Assembly (NCBI RefSeq): GCF_036231905.1
Contig: NZ_JAZARE010000006.1
Coordinates: 310,001-374,000, forward strand
DNA length: 64,000 nucleotides
Source: CAMLIZ01 sp036231905
Lineage (GTDB): Bacteria > Pseudomonadota > Gammaproteobacteria > Burkholderiales > Burkholderiaceae_C
Direction: 5' to 3'
Within the stretch, counting starts at the first letter, position 1, and each line of letters begins with the position of its first letter. A model generated the notes under the pieces. It was not told the DNA's origin. It saw nothing but the letters and a program-made list of their open reading frames with translations, and made no database searches. This document shows positions 16,148 to 27,555 of this stretch, piece by piece. Position numbers and translations under genes: made by a program.

Positions 16148-17911
16148 TCATTTCATGACGATGAATTCGGGCGCGACGGCGGCCAGCGTCAAGGCCAGCC
16201 ACACACGGTTCTTCTTCGCGTTGTCCACGCTGGTCTGGTTGCTCCCGTCAGGCTTGAGCGCCGGCAGGGCCACCGATTCCACCGCGGCCACCATGTCAGC
16301 CTTGAGTGCGGCGTCTGCCTGAGCGCCCATCAGCCGGCCGGTGATGCGGTCCACCAGCTCCGCCGGCTTGTCGGCCAGCGCGATCTCCGCCGCAAGGGAC
16401 AGCTGCACGTCGCGCCGCGGCGCCTTCCAATCCACGCCGTTCTGGCCGAAACCGTTCTGCATGCCCGAGCGCATGTAGTTGGCGTAGCCGGCCACGGTGG
16501 TTTCGTGGGTGATCTGCATCTCCGGCTCGGTGAGGCCAAGGGCGCCCGCCTCGGTGCCCGGCGGTACGTAGCCCGGGCGATAGAAGTTGAAGACCGAGGG
16601 GCTGCGCATCGGCGTCTGGCCGAGCTGGGTGCCAGGGTCATCGGTGGTGCCGATGAGGAAGTGGCCGGTGTCGGAGGTGGCGCCGAAGGCGCGCAGCACG
16701 GCGGTCAGCCGCAGCACCGGCTCGCGCAGCTTGCCGGACGCGGCGTTGCCCACGGTGCGTGCCTCCGGGTCCAGCAGCACGGCCTTGATGAGGGCCTTCA
16801 TGTCGCCACGCTGGCCGCTGCCCTTGGCATCGAAGGCCTCCGCCACCCGCTTCACGTAAGCGGGGCTCGGGTGGCCCGTCACCATGCGCTGGATGAGCTG
16901 GCGGCCGATGAAGGGGCCGACGTTGGGATGGCTGGCCAAGGTGTCCAGCGCCACCTTCAGGCTCGCGTTGGGATCGGCCTTGCCCTGGGCCACCACCGTC
17001 TGGCCGAGGAAGCGCTTTTCGCCCAGCGAATGGAACTGCGTGTAGCCCTGCATCGGCATCCACAGGCGCTCCGCATCCTGGTAGCCGCTCCAGCCCCAGA
17101 AGCGGCCGTCGGCGGTGTCGGGGCCGTCCCAGCTCCAGCCGGTGAACACCTTGGCCAGGCCGGCGATGTCGTCGTGGGTGTAGGTGTCCACCGCGGCGCC
17201 GTTGACCATCTTCTGCGAGCCGTCGCTGTTCAGCTCCTTCAGGCCGATGGAGAACAGCTGCATCACCTCGCGGGCGAAGTTCTCGTCCGGCACGCGGCCC
17301 TTGGCCGGGTCTTCCTTCTGGTTCTTCAGGTGGGACAGGTACACGCCCATCATCGGATGGCGCGCCACGCCTTCGAGCAGGTCGCGGTAGCGGCCGAAGG
17401 CATTGGCACCCAGCATGTCCATGTAGCCGGCGGCGCCGCGCGGGTTCTCGCCCACACCGTTGTCGAGCATGGAGATCACGAAGATCTGCGACAGCGCATA
17501 GGCCACGCGGCCACGCAACTGGTCCTCGCCCTGCACCGCCTGCCGATAGAACGAATCCAGCACCTCGCGCTGGCCGGCGCTGCTGTTCGGATTGACGGCC
17601 TTGATCGCCGCGTTCTCGCCGTCCCAGTAGGCGCGGTGCTGCGTGGCAGGCTTGCTGAACTGCTCGTCGATCCAGGCGCGGTAGCCGATCGACAGCACAT
17701 GGTCGATGTCGGCCTCGGTGGCGCCGAAGGTCGCCTGGTTCAGGAAACGCGCCGCCTCTTCGCGCGAGGCCGGTTTGTCGGCCACGCCTTGCGGACTGGC
17801 GGTGCCATCGGTCGATGTGGCGGTGTCGCCGCCGTTACCGCCGCCGCAGGCGGCCAGCAAAACCAGCCAGCCTGCGGCGAGGCCGACCCTCCACCCTCGT
17901 CTGTTGTTCAT
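16148..17911 (-). CDS. DUF1800 domain lipoprotein
   Basis: This is a 587-residue exported protein with a lipobox (LLAAC, Cys near residue 22) followed by a Gly/Asp/Thr-rich linker. The DUF1800 domain begins around SREEAARFLNQATFGATEAD and includes YRAWIDEQFSKPATQHRAY, ENFAREVMQLFSIGLKELN and RSPSVFNFYRPGYVPPG, all typical of the family. DUF1800 and DUF1501 genes are frequently adjacent and are believed to act together at the cell surface, but the activity is uncharacterised. It is the first gene of the pair. The 123-base gap separates it from the end of metH. Confidence 0.88.
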   Translation of the reverse strand: MNNRRGWRVGLAAGWLVLLAACGGGNGGDTATSTDGTASPQGVADKPASREEAARFLNQATFGATEADIDHVLSIGYRAWIDEQFSKPATQHRAYWDGENAAIKAVNPNSSAGQREVLDSFYRQAVQGEDQLRGRVAYALSQIFVISMLDNGVGENPRGAAGYMDMLGANAFGRYRDLLEGVARHPMMGVYLSHLKNQKEDPAKGRVPDENFAREVMQLFSIGLKELNSDGSQKMVNGAAVDTYTHDDIAGLAKVFTGWSWDGPDTADGRFWGWSGYQDAERLWMPMQGYTQFHSLGEKRFLGQTVVAQGKADPNASLKVALDTLASHPNVGPFIGRQLIQRMVTGHPSPAYVKRVAEAFDAKGSGQRGDMKALIKAVLLDPEARTVGNAASGKLREPVLRLTAVLRAFGATSDTGHFLIGTTDDPGTQLGQTPMRSPSVFNFYRPGYVPPGTEAGALGLTEPEMQITHETTVAGYANYMRSGMQNGFGQNGVDWKAPRRDVQLSLAAEIALADKPAELVDRITGRLMGAQADAALKADMVAAVESVALPALKPDGSNQTSVDNAKKNRVWLALTLAAVAPEFIVMK

Positions 17912-18034
17912 GGATGCTCCCCACGGCGCCCTCGTTGTATGGGGCGCAGTGTGGGAGCAGCCGCGGTTTGAAGCCCAGCGGCAAAGTTCTCACTTCACGC
18001 GCGGTTTACCGCTTGTCGCAAAAGAGGAAAGCGA

Positions 18035-20776
<2,742 letters not shown>

Positions 20777-20799
20777 GGTCGCTTCGCTTCGGAGTTCGA

Positions 20800-20902
20800 A
20801 AGCGAGCGCCGTTGCCGGCCCGGGCGGCGAAAAGGGGTGCGATACGGCCCGGGGGTCCCGAGCCTGGCGGTGAGGGCTCACCGTCGCAACGCTCCTCGGG
20901 AC
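20800..20902 (-). promoter_or_regulatory. S-adenosylhomocysteine (SAH) riboswitch upstream of metH
   Basis: The minus-strand leader contains the three conserved blocks of the SAH riboswitch in order: CCCGAGGAGCGTTGCGACGG, CCAGGCTCGGG, and CAACGGCGCTCGC next to the coding region. GAGCG of the first block can pair with CGCTC of the last, and CCCGAG can pair with CTCGGG, giving the known pseudoknot. The SAH riboswitch is an on-switch for SAH recycling genes. The last block ends about 24 bases before the metH ATG. Confidence 0.88.
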
Positions 20903-21019
20903 AACCCACGCATTTTATGCGGCTCGCACCCCCCTCATCCAGGGGAGTCTTCAACACGAAGTGACACGGTTTACCGTGCGAGGCTGGCACTTCGCACACT
21001 GTTTGCCTTCAATCCCGGC

Positions 21020-21517
21020 ATGAAACTCCGCGCTCTTTGCTCCGCCACCACGCTGGCTGCCCTCCTGGCCGGCTGCGCCTCCACCGGCAACCAGCCACCG
21101 ATCCAGCAGGCGCCGGTGGCACCGCCGCCGCAGGCCACCACGCCCACGATCTCCCTGGCCTCGGAGCAGCGCCGGCTGGCCGATCTGTTCCGCGACACCC
21201 CGGTGGTGATCGCGATGACGCCGGAAGGCCACATGCGGGTGGAAGTGCCGCTGAAGTTCTCGTTCAAGAAGGGCCAGTCGGTGGTGGAGCCGCCGCTGGC
21301 CAAGGTGCTGGACTATGTGGTGCCCAGTGCCAAGGCCCCCGGCATGAAGGCGCGTGTGTCCGCGCCCAGCGACAACGGCAAGGCCGGCCTGATCGCCCAG
21401 GACCGCGCTGCCAGCGCGCGGGACTACCTCATCGCCAAGGGCGTGCCGGTGACGCACTTTGCCGGCGTGGGGCCGGCGCACAGCGACTCGGTCGAGATCC
21501 TGATCGGCAAGCTCTGA
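21020..21517 (+). CDS. OmpA-like lipoprotein
   Basis: This is a 165-residue predicted lipoprotein: signal peptide MKLRALCSATTLAALLAGC with lipobox LLAGC (Cys19), a Pro/Gln-rich linker, then a domain resembling part of an OmpA-type peptidoglycan-binding fold (SVVEPPLAKVLDYVV, then RAASARDYLIAKGVP and a closing VEILIGKL). The usual NxxL..R peptidoglycan-binding pattern is only partly recognisable, so binding is uncertain. The gene diverges from metH and converges on the deacetylase-caspase gene with an 11-base gap. A long open frame continues upstream antisense to metH and was ignored. Confidence 0.75.
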   Translation: MKLRALCSATTLAALLAGCASTGNQPPIQQAPVAPPPQATTPTISLASEQRRLADLFRDTPVVIAMTPEGHMRVEVPLKFSFKKGQSVVEPPLAKVLDYVVPSAKAPGMKARVSAPSDNGKAGLIAQDRAASARDYLIAKGVPVTHFAGVGPAHSDSVEILIGKL

Positions 21518-21528
21518 GCGCGTCCCCT

Positions 21529-24273
21529 TCAGCGGGCGGAGGCCAGCTGCTCGCGCGCATGCGCGGCGCCCGGCCCGCTGGGCGCGAGCTCCAGGTAGGT
21601 CTTGTAGGCGGCTGCCGCCCTGTCCTTGTCGCCCGCGTTGGCATGGGCATCACCGAGGTTCAGGTAGGCCACGGCCCGTGACGGATCGAGCTTGAGCGCG
21701 TTGTCGTACCAGCGCGCGGCCTCGGCGAACTTGTTCTGCTTGTAGTACACGAAGCCCAGGTTGTTGGCCGCGAGCGCAAAGTCCGGCCGCAGCTTGAGCG
21801 CTTCGGTGAACTGGGCCTCGGCTTCGGCATAACGCTTCTCGCGGTACAGCTGCAAGCCGCGGTCGTTGGCCAGCTGGGCCCGCTGGCGCGCCGTGGCCGC
21901 CACCGCGACGGGCGCCTCGATCACACGATCCTTGCCCTGCAGGTCCTTCACCGTGGCGGCAACCGGGGCTGATGCCACGGACGCGACCGCCACCGGCTTG
22001 TTCAGCGCCGCATCCAGCCGCGTATTGAGCTGGATGGCTTCGCCCGACAGCTGGCTGGATGCGGCGCTGAGGAACTCGCCCTCCGACGGCAGCACGAACA
22101 CGAACTCCCCGCCCTCCGAGCCCGGGAGGCTGCCGAAGGCCGGTGTCTGGCGCGACACCGACGCCACCGCCGGCGCCACATAAGCGGCCAGCTCGGTGGC
22201 GGTGATGATGCCGTCGCCGTTCAGGTCACCCTTGCCACCCAGGCCCTGCAGCAGCGTCCAGGTGAAGACGGAATGGCCGTTGGGGCCGCCATCGGCCACC
22301 AGCTGGTCGGCTCCGCCGGCGGTGATCATCTGCCGCCCCAGCCTGCGCGCGTTGTCGCGCAGGAAGTTGCCGGACGAGGGTGCGCCGCCACGCGTGAGAC
22401 CCAGCCCGCTGTAGCAGGCGTCCATCACGAACAGCACATGCCGGGCGGCCAGGCTTTCGGCGATGTTCTGGATCTCGGTCATCGGGATGGCATCGCTGGC
22501 CAGCTGTTCGGGCGAGGTGCCGGCATCGGCCGGCACGATGTAGCCCAGCTCACGCCCGGAGCTCAGGGTGCGGGTGGCACCGTGGCCGGCGAAGAACACG
22601 AACACCCGGTCGTTCTTCTGCACCCCGCCGTGCGCCAGCCGGCCATGGAAGGCATCCAGGATGCCCTGGCGCGTGGCGTCCTTGTTGTACAGCGCCACCA
22701 CCCGCTCCGGCGCCACGCCGAAGCGCTCCACCAGGGCCTGCGTCAGCGCCTTGGCATCGCGCACCGCGTACTGCAGGCGCGGCCACTTGGCATAGTCGTC
22801 CACCCCGATGACCAGCGCCCAGGCGTTGCCGTCGGCATTGGCCAGCTTGGGCGACTCCACCGGCTGTCGCTCGGCCTTGGCGCTCTCGAAGCTGCTGCCG
22901 CGCCAGCCGGCGAACTGATAGCCCTCGGCCACCAGCCGGTCCAGCACCAGCGGTAGCGCCTTGAGGGTGCGCTCGTGGATGTCGTGGAAGAGGATGATGC
23001 CGCGGCCTTGTTTGTCCACCTCGCGCAGCACCCGGTCGGCGATCGAGCGCGGCACGGGGTCGGCCCAGTCCAGCGAGTCGATGTTCCACATCACCGAGCG
23101 CAGCTGCGCGTCCCGCACCACGCCGAGACCTTCCGCGTTGCGGGCGCCATAGGGAAAGCGGAACAGCGGCGACCGCTGCGGGCTCACCGCTTTCAACAAG
23201 GTGTCGGTGTAGAGGATCTGCGACTTCAGCGCGTCGCCGGTTTCCTTGGACAGCTGGGCATGGGTGTAGCTGTGGTTGCCCAGCACGAACCCGTCGGCCT
23301 GCAACCTGGCGGCCACCTGGGCGCCACGCTCCAGCGCCGGCTTGCCGTCGGCACCCACCTGGCCCAGGTTGCGGCCCACCTGGAAGAACACCGCCGGCAC
23401 GTTGTACTGCTTGAGGATGGCCTCCACCTCCTCGGTGTACTGGCGGTGCGGGCCATCGTCGAAGGTGAGCACCACGGTGCGCGCCGGCAGGCTGTTGCCG
23501 AAGATCTCGCGCTGGCCATCGTCGGCCGCCGCCGCGCGGCTGGCCGCCGGCTCGGGCGGGTACGGCACGAGCACGCCGTGGTCCTTGAGGATCTGTTCGC
23601 GCCGGTACAAGGTCTTGAGATGCGCCACGTAGTCCGCCCAGCGCTCGCGCTTCAGTTCGATCGCCCGTGTCTCGAAGCGGTTGAAGATCTGGCCGATCTC
23701 GCGGTCGTAGTTGTGCTCGATCTGGGCGAGCGCGTCCAGGTCCTCGCTCACGCGCTTGTGCAGCTTGACGGCCGGCAGTGAGCCGTCGCGGCCGATGCCG
23801 CGCTGCAGCGCGCGCAGCGCCTCCTGGAAGGCCAGCCGGTCGGCGTCGTACAGGCCCTCGCCGGACTCCACATAGTCCAGTACCTGCGCCAGGCCGGCAT
23901 CGCGCGCAGCCGCGCCCGCCGAGGTCAGCGCGTCGAAGGCCCGCTCGATGTGGCGCTGGCGCTCCAGCTGCTCATGGAAGAGTTGCTGGCCCACGCTGTT
24001 GGCCGCCGCCTTGTCGGCCGCACTGAGGCTGGCTTCATCGGCCAGCAGCACGATGATCTGGCGATGCGCGGCCAGCTGCGCCTTCAGCAGGTCCAGCGCG
24101 CTGGCCACCGCCGGATGAGCGCTGGCGCTGGCCGCCGCGGACGCCGCCGGCGCGGCGGCGCCAACGGGCTTGGACGGGCCGCGCATGAACCACCAGGCGA
24201 GCACAAGCGCACCCTTGAGCAACAGCAGGACCGCCACCGCGGCCACGCGCCGCTGCGTTGTCGTGAAAGCCAT
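21529..24273 (-). CDS. Polysaccharide deacetylase-caspase-EF-hand-TPR fusion protein
   Basis: This is a 914-residue membrane-anchored protein with an unusual domain order. Residues 9-29 form an N-terminal membrane anchor and 60-235 a mostly helical region. Residues 265-460 form a NodB-type polysaccharide deacetylase with TFDDGP (270-275), HSYTH (334-338), RFPYG (372-376) and ILFHDIH (427-433). Residues 485-730 form a caspase-like C14 domain with the catalytic pair His564 (FAGHGA) and Cys620 (MDACYSG) intact. An EF-hand loop, DLNGDGIITATE, is at 683-694. Residues 800-900 are about three TPR repeats. It follows the N-terminal metH gene by 51 bases on the same strand. The anchor suggests periplasmic or surface location. 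The target of either enzyme domain is unknown. Confidence 0.9.
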   Translation of the reverse strand: MAFTTTQRRVAAVAVLLLLKGALVLAWWFMRGPSKPVGAAAPAASAAASASAHPAVASALDLLKAQLAAHRQIIVLLADEASLSAADKAAANSVGQQLFHEQLERQRHIERAFDALTSAGAAARDAGLAQVLDYVESGEGLYDADRLAFQEALRALQRGIGRDGSLPAVKLHKRVSEDLDALAQIEHNYDREIGQIFNRFETRAIELKRERWADYVAHLKTLYRREQILKDHGVLVPYPPEPAASRAAAADDGQREIFGNSLPARTVVLTFDDGPHRQYTEEVEAILKQYNVPAVFFQVGRNLGQVGADGKPALERGAQVAARLQADGFVLGNHSYTHAQLSKETGDALKSQILYTDTLLKAVSPQRSPLFRFPYGARNAEGLGVVRDAQLRSVMWNIDSLDWADPVPRSIADRVLREVDKQGRGIILFHDIHERTLKALPLVLDRLVAEGYQFAGWRGSSFESAKAERQPVESPKLANADGNAWALVIGVDDYAKWPRLQYAVRDAKALTQALVERFGVAPERVVALYNKDATRQGILDAFHGRLAHGGVQKNDRVFVFFAGHGATRTLSSGRELGYIVPADAGTSPEQLASDAIPMTEIQNIAESLAARHVLFVMDACYSGLGLTRGGAPSSGNFLRDNARRLGRQMITAGGADQLVADGGPNGHSVFTWTLLQGLGGKGDLNGDGIITATELAAYVAPAVASVSRQTPAFGSLPGSEGGEFVFVLPSEGEFLSAASSQLSGEAIQLNTRLDAALNKPVAVASVASAPVAATVKDLQGKDRVIEAPVAVAATARQRAQLANDRGLQLYREKRYAEAEAQFTEALKLRPDFALAANNLGFVYYKQNKFAEAARWYDNALKLDPSRAVAYLNLGDAHANAGDKDRAAAAYKTYLELAPSGPGAAHAREQLASAR

Positions 24274-24324
24274 GGAACTCCCTCGGCCGGCGTCTTGCGC
24301 GCCGGCCCCTCGAATCTTGTGGTG

Positions 24325-25377
24325 TCAGGCGGCCAGCAACTGGCTGAACAGCGTGTCCTGCTTGTGGCGCGGCCGGTAGGCGCTCACCCGCTTGGCGATC
24401 GCTGCAATGTGGTCCGGCGTGGTGCCGCAGCAGCCGCCGGCGATGTTGAGGAAGCCCGACTTCGCGAACTCCTCCATCAGCGCGCCGGTGACCTCCGGCG
24501 TCTCGTCGAAGCCGGTGTCGCTCATCGGGTTGGGCAGGCCGGCGTTGGGATAGCAGCTGATCCAGGTGTCGGCCGCCACCTTGCTCAGCTCCTCGATGTA
24601 CGGCCGCATCAGTGCGGCGCCCAGGGCGCAATTGAGGCCCACCGCGATGGGGCGTGCATGGCGCACCGAATGCCAGAACGCGCTCACCGTCTGGCCCGAC
24701 AGGATGCGGCCGGAGGCATCGGTCACCGTGCCGGAAATGATGACGGGCAGGCGCTCGCCGGTGTTTTCCATCAGCTCGTCGAGCGCGAAGATCGCCGCCT
24801 TGGCGTTGAGCGTGTCGAAGATGGTCTCCACCAGGAACAGGTCGCAGCCGCCTTCAAGCAGGCCTTCCGCCTGTTCGTAGTAGGCCGCCTTCAGCTCGTC
24901 GAAGTGGATGTTGCGCGCGCCCGGGTCGTTCACGTCGGGGCTGATGCTCGCGGTGCGCGGTGTGGGGCCGAGGGCGCCGGCCACGAAACGCGGCTTGTCG
25001 GGTGTGCTGTGCTGCGCCGCCACCTCCTTGGCGATGCGCGCGGCCGCCACGTTCATCTCGCGCGCATGCGCCTGCAGGCCGTAGTCTTCCTGCGCCACCG
25101 AGGTGGTGCCGAAGGTGTTGGTCTCGATGATGTCGGCGCCGGCGGCCAGGTAGCCGGCGTGGATCTCGCGGATCACATCGGGCCGGGTGAGCACCAGCAG
25201 GTCGTTGTTGCCCTTGAGGTCCTTGGGATGGTCCTTGAAACGCTCGCCGCGATAGTCCGCTTCGGTCAGCTTGTAGCGCTGGATCATGGTGCCCATGGCG
25301 CCGTCGATGATCACGATGCGCTGCTGCAGGATCTGCGGCAGCGCGGTGGCGCGGGTGTAGGCGGGCGTCGGTTTCAT
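24325..25377 (-). CDS. metH: Homocysteine S-methyltransferase domain of methionine synthase (separate N-terminal part of MetH)
   Basis: This 350-residue protein matches the N-terminal homocysteine-binding barrel of MetH. It starts MKPTPAYTRATALPQILQQR, with IDGAMGTMIQRY near residue 25, IIETNTFGTTSVAQEDYG near 83, and the zinc ligands Cys250 (GLNCALG) and Cys316/Cys317 (GGCCGTTPDH). It should methylate homocysteine using the methyl-cobalamin of the C-terminal protein (18035-20776) in trans. No SAH riboswitch is visible in its 74-base upstream gap. The ATG at 25377 was preferred over one seven codons upstream because the family starts here. Confidence 0.93.
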   Translation of the reverse strand: MKPTPAYTRATALPQILQQRIVIIDGAMGTMIQRYKLTEADYRGERFKDHPKDLKGNNDLLVLTRPDVIREIHAGYLAAGADIIETNTFGTTSVAQEDYGLQAHAREMNVAAARIAKEVAAQHSTPDKPRFVAGALGPTPRTASISPDVNDPGARNIHFDELKAAYYEQAEGLLEGGCDLFLVETIFDTLNAKAAIFALDELMENTGERLPVIISGTVTDASGRILSGQTVSAFWHSVRHARPIAVGLNCALGAALMRPYIEELSKVAADTWISCYPNAGLPNPMSDTGFDETPEVTGALMEEFAKSGFLNIAGGCCGTTPDHIAAIAKRVSAYRPRHKQDTLFSQLLAA

Positions 25378-25451
25378 GGCGGAATTGTAGGAGGCCACCC
25401 GCCGGAGCGGGCATCATCGCGGCCGGCACCCTGCCTGCATCCCCGATACCC

Positions 25452-26597
25452 GTGAAGAAATCTGCTGCTCGTCTCCTGCTGCTGCTCGTCGCAGCCGCTA
25501 CCTTGGTGGCCGCGCTGGTGTGGGCCACGCCCAAGCTGATGCGCCGGTTCTACACCCACGGCCTGACGGTCGTGCCGGTGGCCACCGGCCTGGACACGCC
25601 CTGGGCCTTCGTGTTCCTGCCGGACGGCCGCATGCTGGTGACCGAACGGCCGGGGCGCATGCGCATCGTCGAACGCGACGGCCGGCTGGGCGCGCCGCTG
25701 GCGGGGCTGCCGCCGGTGTGGTCGCAAGGCGAAGGCGGGCTGATGGACGTGGTGCTGGACCCTGACTTCCCGCACAACCAGCGCGTCTACTGGAGCTTCA
25801 GCGAGCCGGACGCCAGCAACGCGGCGCTGGCCAGCACCGCGGTGGCACGCGGCCGCCTCGCCGGCGAGCAGCTCAGCGAGGTGCAGGTGATCTATCGCCA
25901 GCCGGTGAAGACCGGCGACTCGCGCCATTTCGGCTCCCGGCTGCTGTTCGACCGCGCGGGCCATCTGTTCGTGGGCCTGGGCGACCGCTTCCAGCGCGAC
26001 GACGCGCAGCGCCTGGGGTCCGCGCACGGCAAGATCCTGCGGCTGTGGCCCGACGGGCGCGCGCCCGCCGACAACCCGTTTGCCGGCACGCCCGGCGCCC
26101 TGCCCGAGGTCTGGAGCTACGGCCATCGCAATGTGCAGGGCCTGGCCATCCATCCGCAGACGGGCCAGTTGTGGGCCAGCGAACATGGCCCGCGCGGCGG
26201 CGACGAACTCAACCTCATCCAGCCCGGCCGCAACCACGGCTGGCCGGTGATCACCTACGGCTGCGAATACAAGGGCTGCGCGCCCATCGGGGAAGGCATG
26301 GCCAAGGCGGGCATGGAGCAGCCGGTGCTGTGGTGGGGGCCGGAGTCCACACCGCCGAGTGCGCTGCTGTTCGTTACCAGCGATCGTTATCCGGGCTGGA
26401 AGGGGCAGCTGCTCGTGGCCACCTTCCGCAATGGCGCTTTCACGCGGGTGACGCTGGACGGCCAGCGGGTGGTCGCCAAGGACGCCGTGTACCTGGCCGG
26501 CAACGAACGCGTGCGCGACCTCAAGCAAGGCCCGGACGGCTTGATCTACCTGCTGGCCAATGTGCCGGAGGGGCGCATTCTGCGGCTGGAGCCCTGA
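25452..26597 (+). CDS. PQQ-dependent sugar dehydrogenase (soluble glucose/aldose dehydrogenase family)
   Basis: This is a 381-residue exported beta-propeller oxidoreductase with an N-terminal membrane or signal segment (ARLLLLLVAAATLVAALVWA). The family hallmarks are TPWAFVFLPDGRMLVTERPG, EGGLMDVVLDPDF, the catalytic-region RHFGSRL, YGHRNVQGLAIHP and SEHGPRGGDELN. The related E. coli protein YliI oxidises aldose sugars with PQQ; the sugar here is unknown. No PQQ synthesis genes are in the window. The start is a GTG, 74 bases from and divergent to the N-terminal metH gene. Confidence 0.9.
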   Translation: MKKSAARLLLLLVAAATLVAALVWATPKLMRRFYTHGLTVVPVATGLDTPWAFVFLPDGRMLVTERPGRMRIVERDGRLGAPLAGLPPVWSQGEGGLMDVVLDPDFPHNQRVYWSFSEPDASNAALASTAVARGRLAGEQLSEVQVIYRQPVKTGDSRHFGSRLLFDRAGHLFVGLGDRFQRDDAQRLGSAHGKILRLWPDGRAPADNPFAGTPGALPEVWSYGHRNVQGLAIHPQTGQLWASEHGPRGGDELNLIQPGRNHGWPVITYGCEYKGCAPIGEGMAKAGMEQPVLWWGPESTPPSALLFVTSDRYPGWKGQLLVATFRNGAFTRVTLDGQRVVAKDAVYLAGNERVRDLKQGPDGLIYLLANVPEGRILRLEP

Positions 26598-26598
26598 C

Positions 26599-27555
26599 TC
26601 ACGCCGAGCGCCGGGCCAGCACTGCGCGCACCTCGCCGTGCGCATCGCTCACGCTGCGCAGCTCGCTGTAGTGCGCATCGGCGCCCAGCCGGCGCAGCAC
26701 GCCACTGCCCTGGCCCGCACCCACCTCGAAGGCCAGCCAGCCGCCCGGGCGCAGGAAACGCGGCGCCTCGCGCAGCAGGCGCTGCAGGATGCGGATGCCC
26801 AGCGGCCCGCCGTCGAAAGCCAGCGCCGGCTCATGCACCGCGATCTCGGCCGCCATGGCCGACAGGCGGGCGCTCGAGATATACGGCGGGTTGCAGGTCA
26901 GCACGTCCACCTTGGCAATGAACGCCGGCGTGTCGAAGGGCGCCAGCAAGTCGCCTTCGTGAAGCGCCACCCGATCCCCCACGCCTAGCAGTTCGGTGTT
27001 GCGGCGCGCAAGCGCCACCGCCTCGGCCGACAGGTCGGCCGCATGCACTCGCGCCTGCGGCACCCGTGCCGCCAGCGCCAGCGCGAGGTTGCCGCAGCCG
27101 GTGCACACGTCGATGGCGAGCGCTTCGCCGCGCTGCGCCGCCGCCTCGGCCAGCAGCACGGCAGCCGCCTCGCCCAACAGTTCGGTTTCCTGGCGCGGGA
27201 TCAAGGCCTGCGGGCCGGCCAGGAGCTCGAGCCCCATGAAACGCTGGCGCTCGACCAGGTGGGCCAGCGGCACGCCGGACACCCGCTGCTCGACCAGGTT
27301 GTCGAAGGCCGCCAAGCCTGCGTCGTCCAATGCAGGCAGCGGTGCGAGCAAGGCCGCCACCGCCGACATCGGCTGCCCGGCCGCACGGCACCACAGGGCG
27401 CGCGTGGCGGCGAGCGGCGTGTCCTCCGGCTTGTCGGGCAAGGCATCGACGCGGACCAGCCGCGCATGCGCTCGCTGCAGTGCCTGCACGGCTGCCGCGC
27501 CCAGGCCCGCCGTTTCGGCCGGCGTCAGCAACGCGGCAACCTGCTCAGCGCTCAT
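26599..27555 (-). CDS. prmC: Peptide chain release factor N(5)-glutamine methyltransferase
   Basis: This 318-residue AdoMet-dependent enzyme methylates the GGQ glutamine of release factors RF1 and RF2. The N-terminal helical domain contains VEQRVSGVPLAHLVERQRFM. The AdoMet site is IDVCTGCGNLALALA and the catalytic NPPY motif is in LTCNPPYISS. The start at 27555 overlaps the end of the NadE homologue by 11 bases, so translation is probably coupled, and the gene is the last of the cassette starting at 33350. It is a housekeeping gene and may simply be carried along. It ends two bases beyond the convergent sugar dehydrogenase gene. Confidence 0.9.
   Translation of the reverse strand: MSAEQVAALLTPAETAGLGAAAVQALQRAHARLVRVDALPDKPEDTPLAATRALWCRAAGQPMSAVAALLAPLPALDDAGLAAFDNLVEQRVSGVPLAHLVERQRFMGLELLAGPQALIPRQETELLGEAAAVLLAEAAAQRGEALAIDVCTGCGNLALALAARVPQARVHAADLSAEAVALARRNTELLGVGDRVALHEGDLLAPFDTPAFIAKVDVLTCNPPYISSARLSAMAAEIAVHEPALAFDGGPLGIRILQRLLREAPRFLRPGGWLAFEVGAGQGSGVLRRLGADAHYSELRSVSDAHGEVRAVLARRSA

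Noticed and set aside
20941..21019. A sigma-54 promoter for the OmpA-like lipoprotein gene
   Set aside because: TGGCAC and TTTGC are both present, but their spacing is about six bases too long for RpoN.
25378..25451. A second SAH riboswitch before the N-terminal metH gene
   Set aside because: The 74-base gap has none of the conserved blocks and is too short for the complete element plus a promoter.
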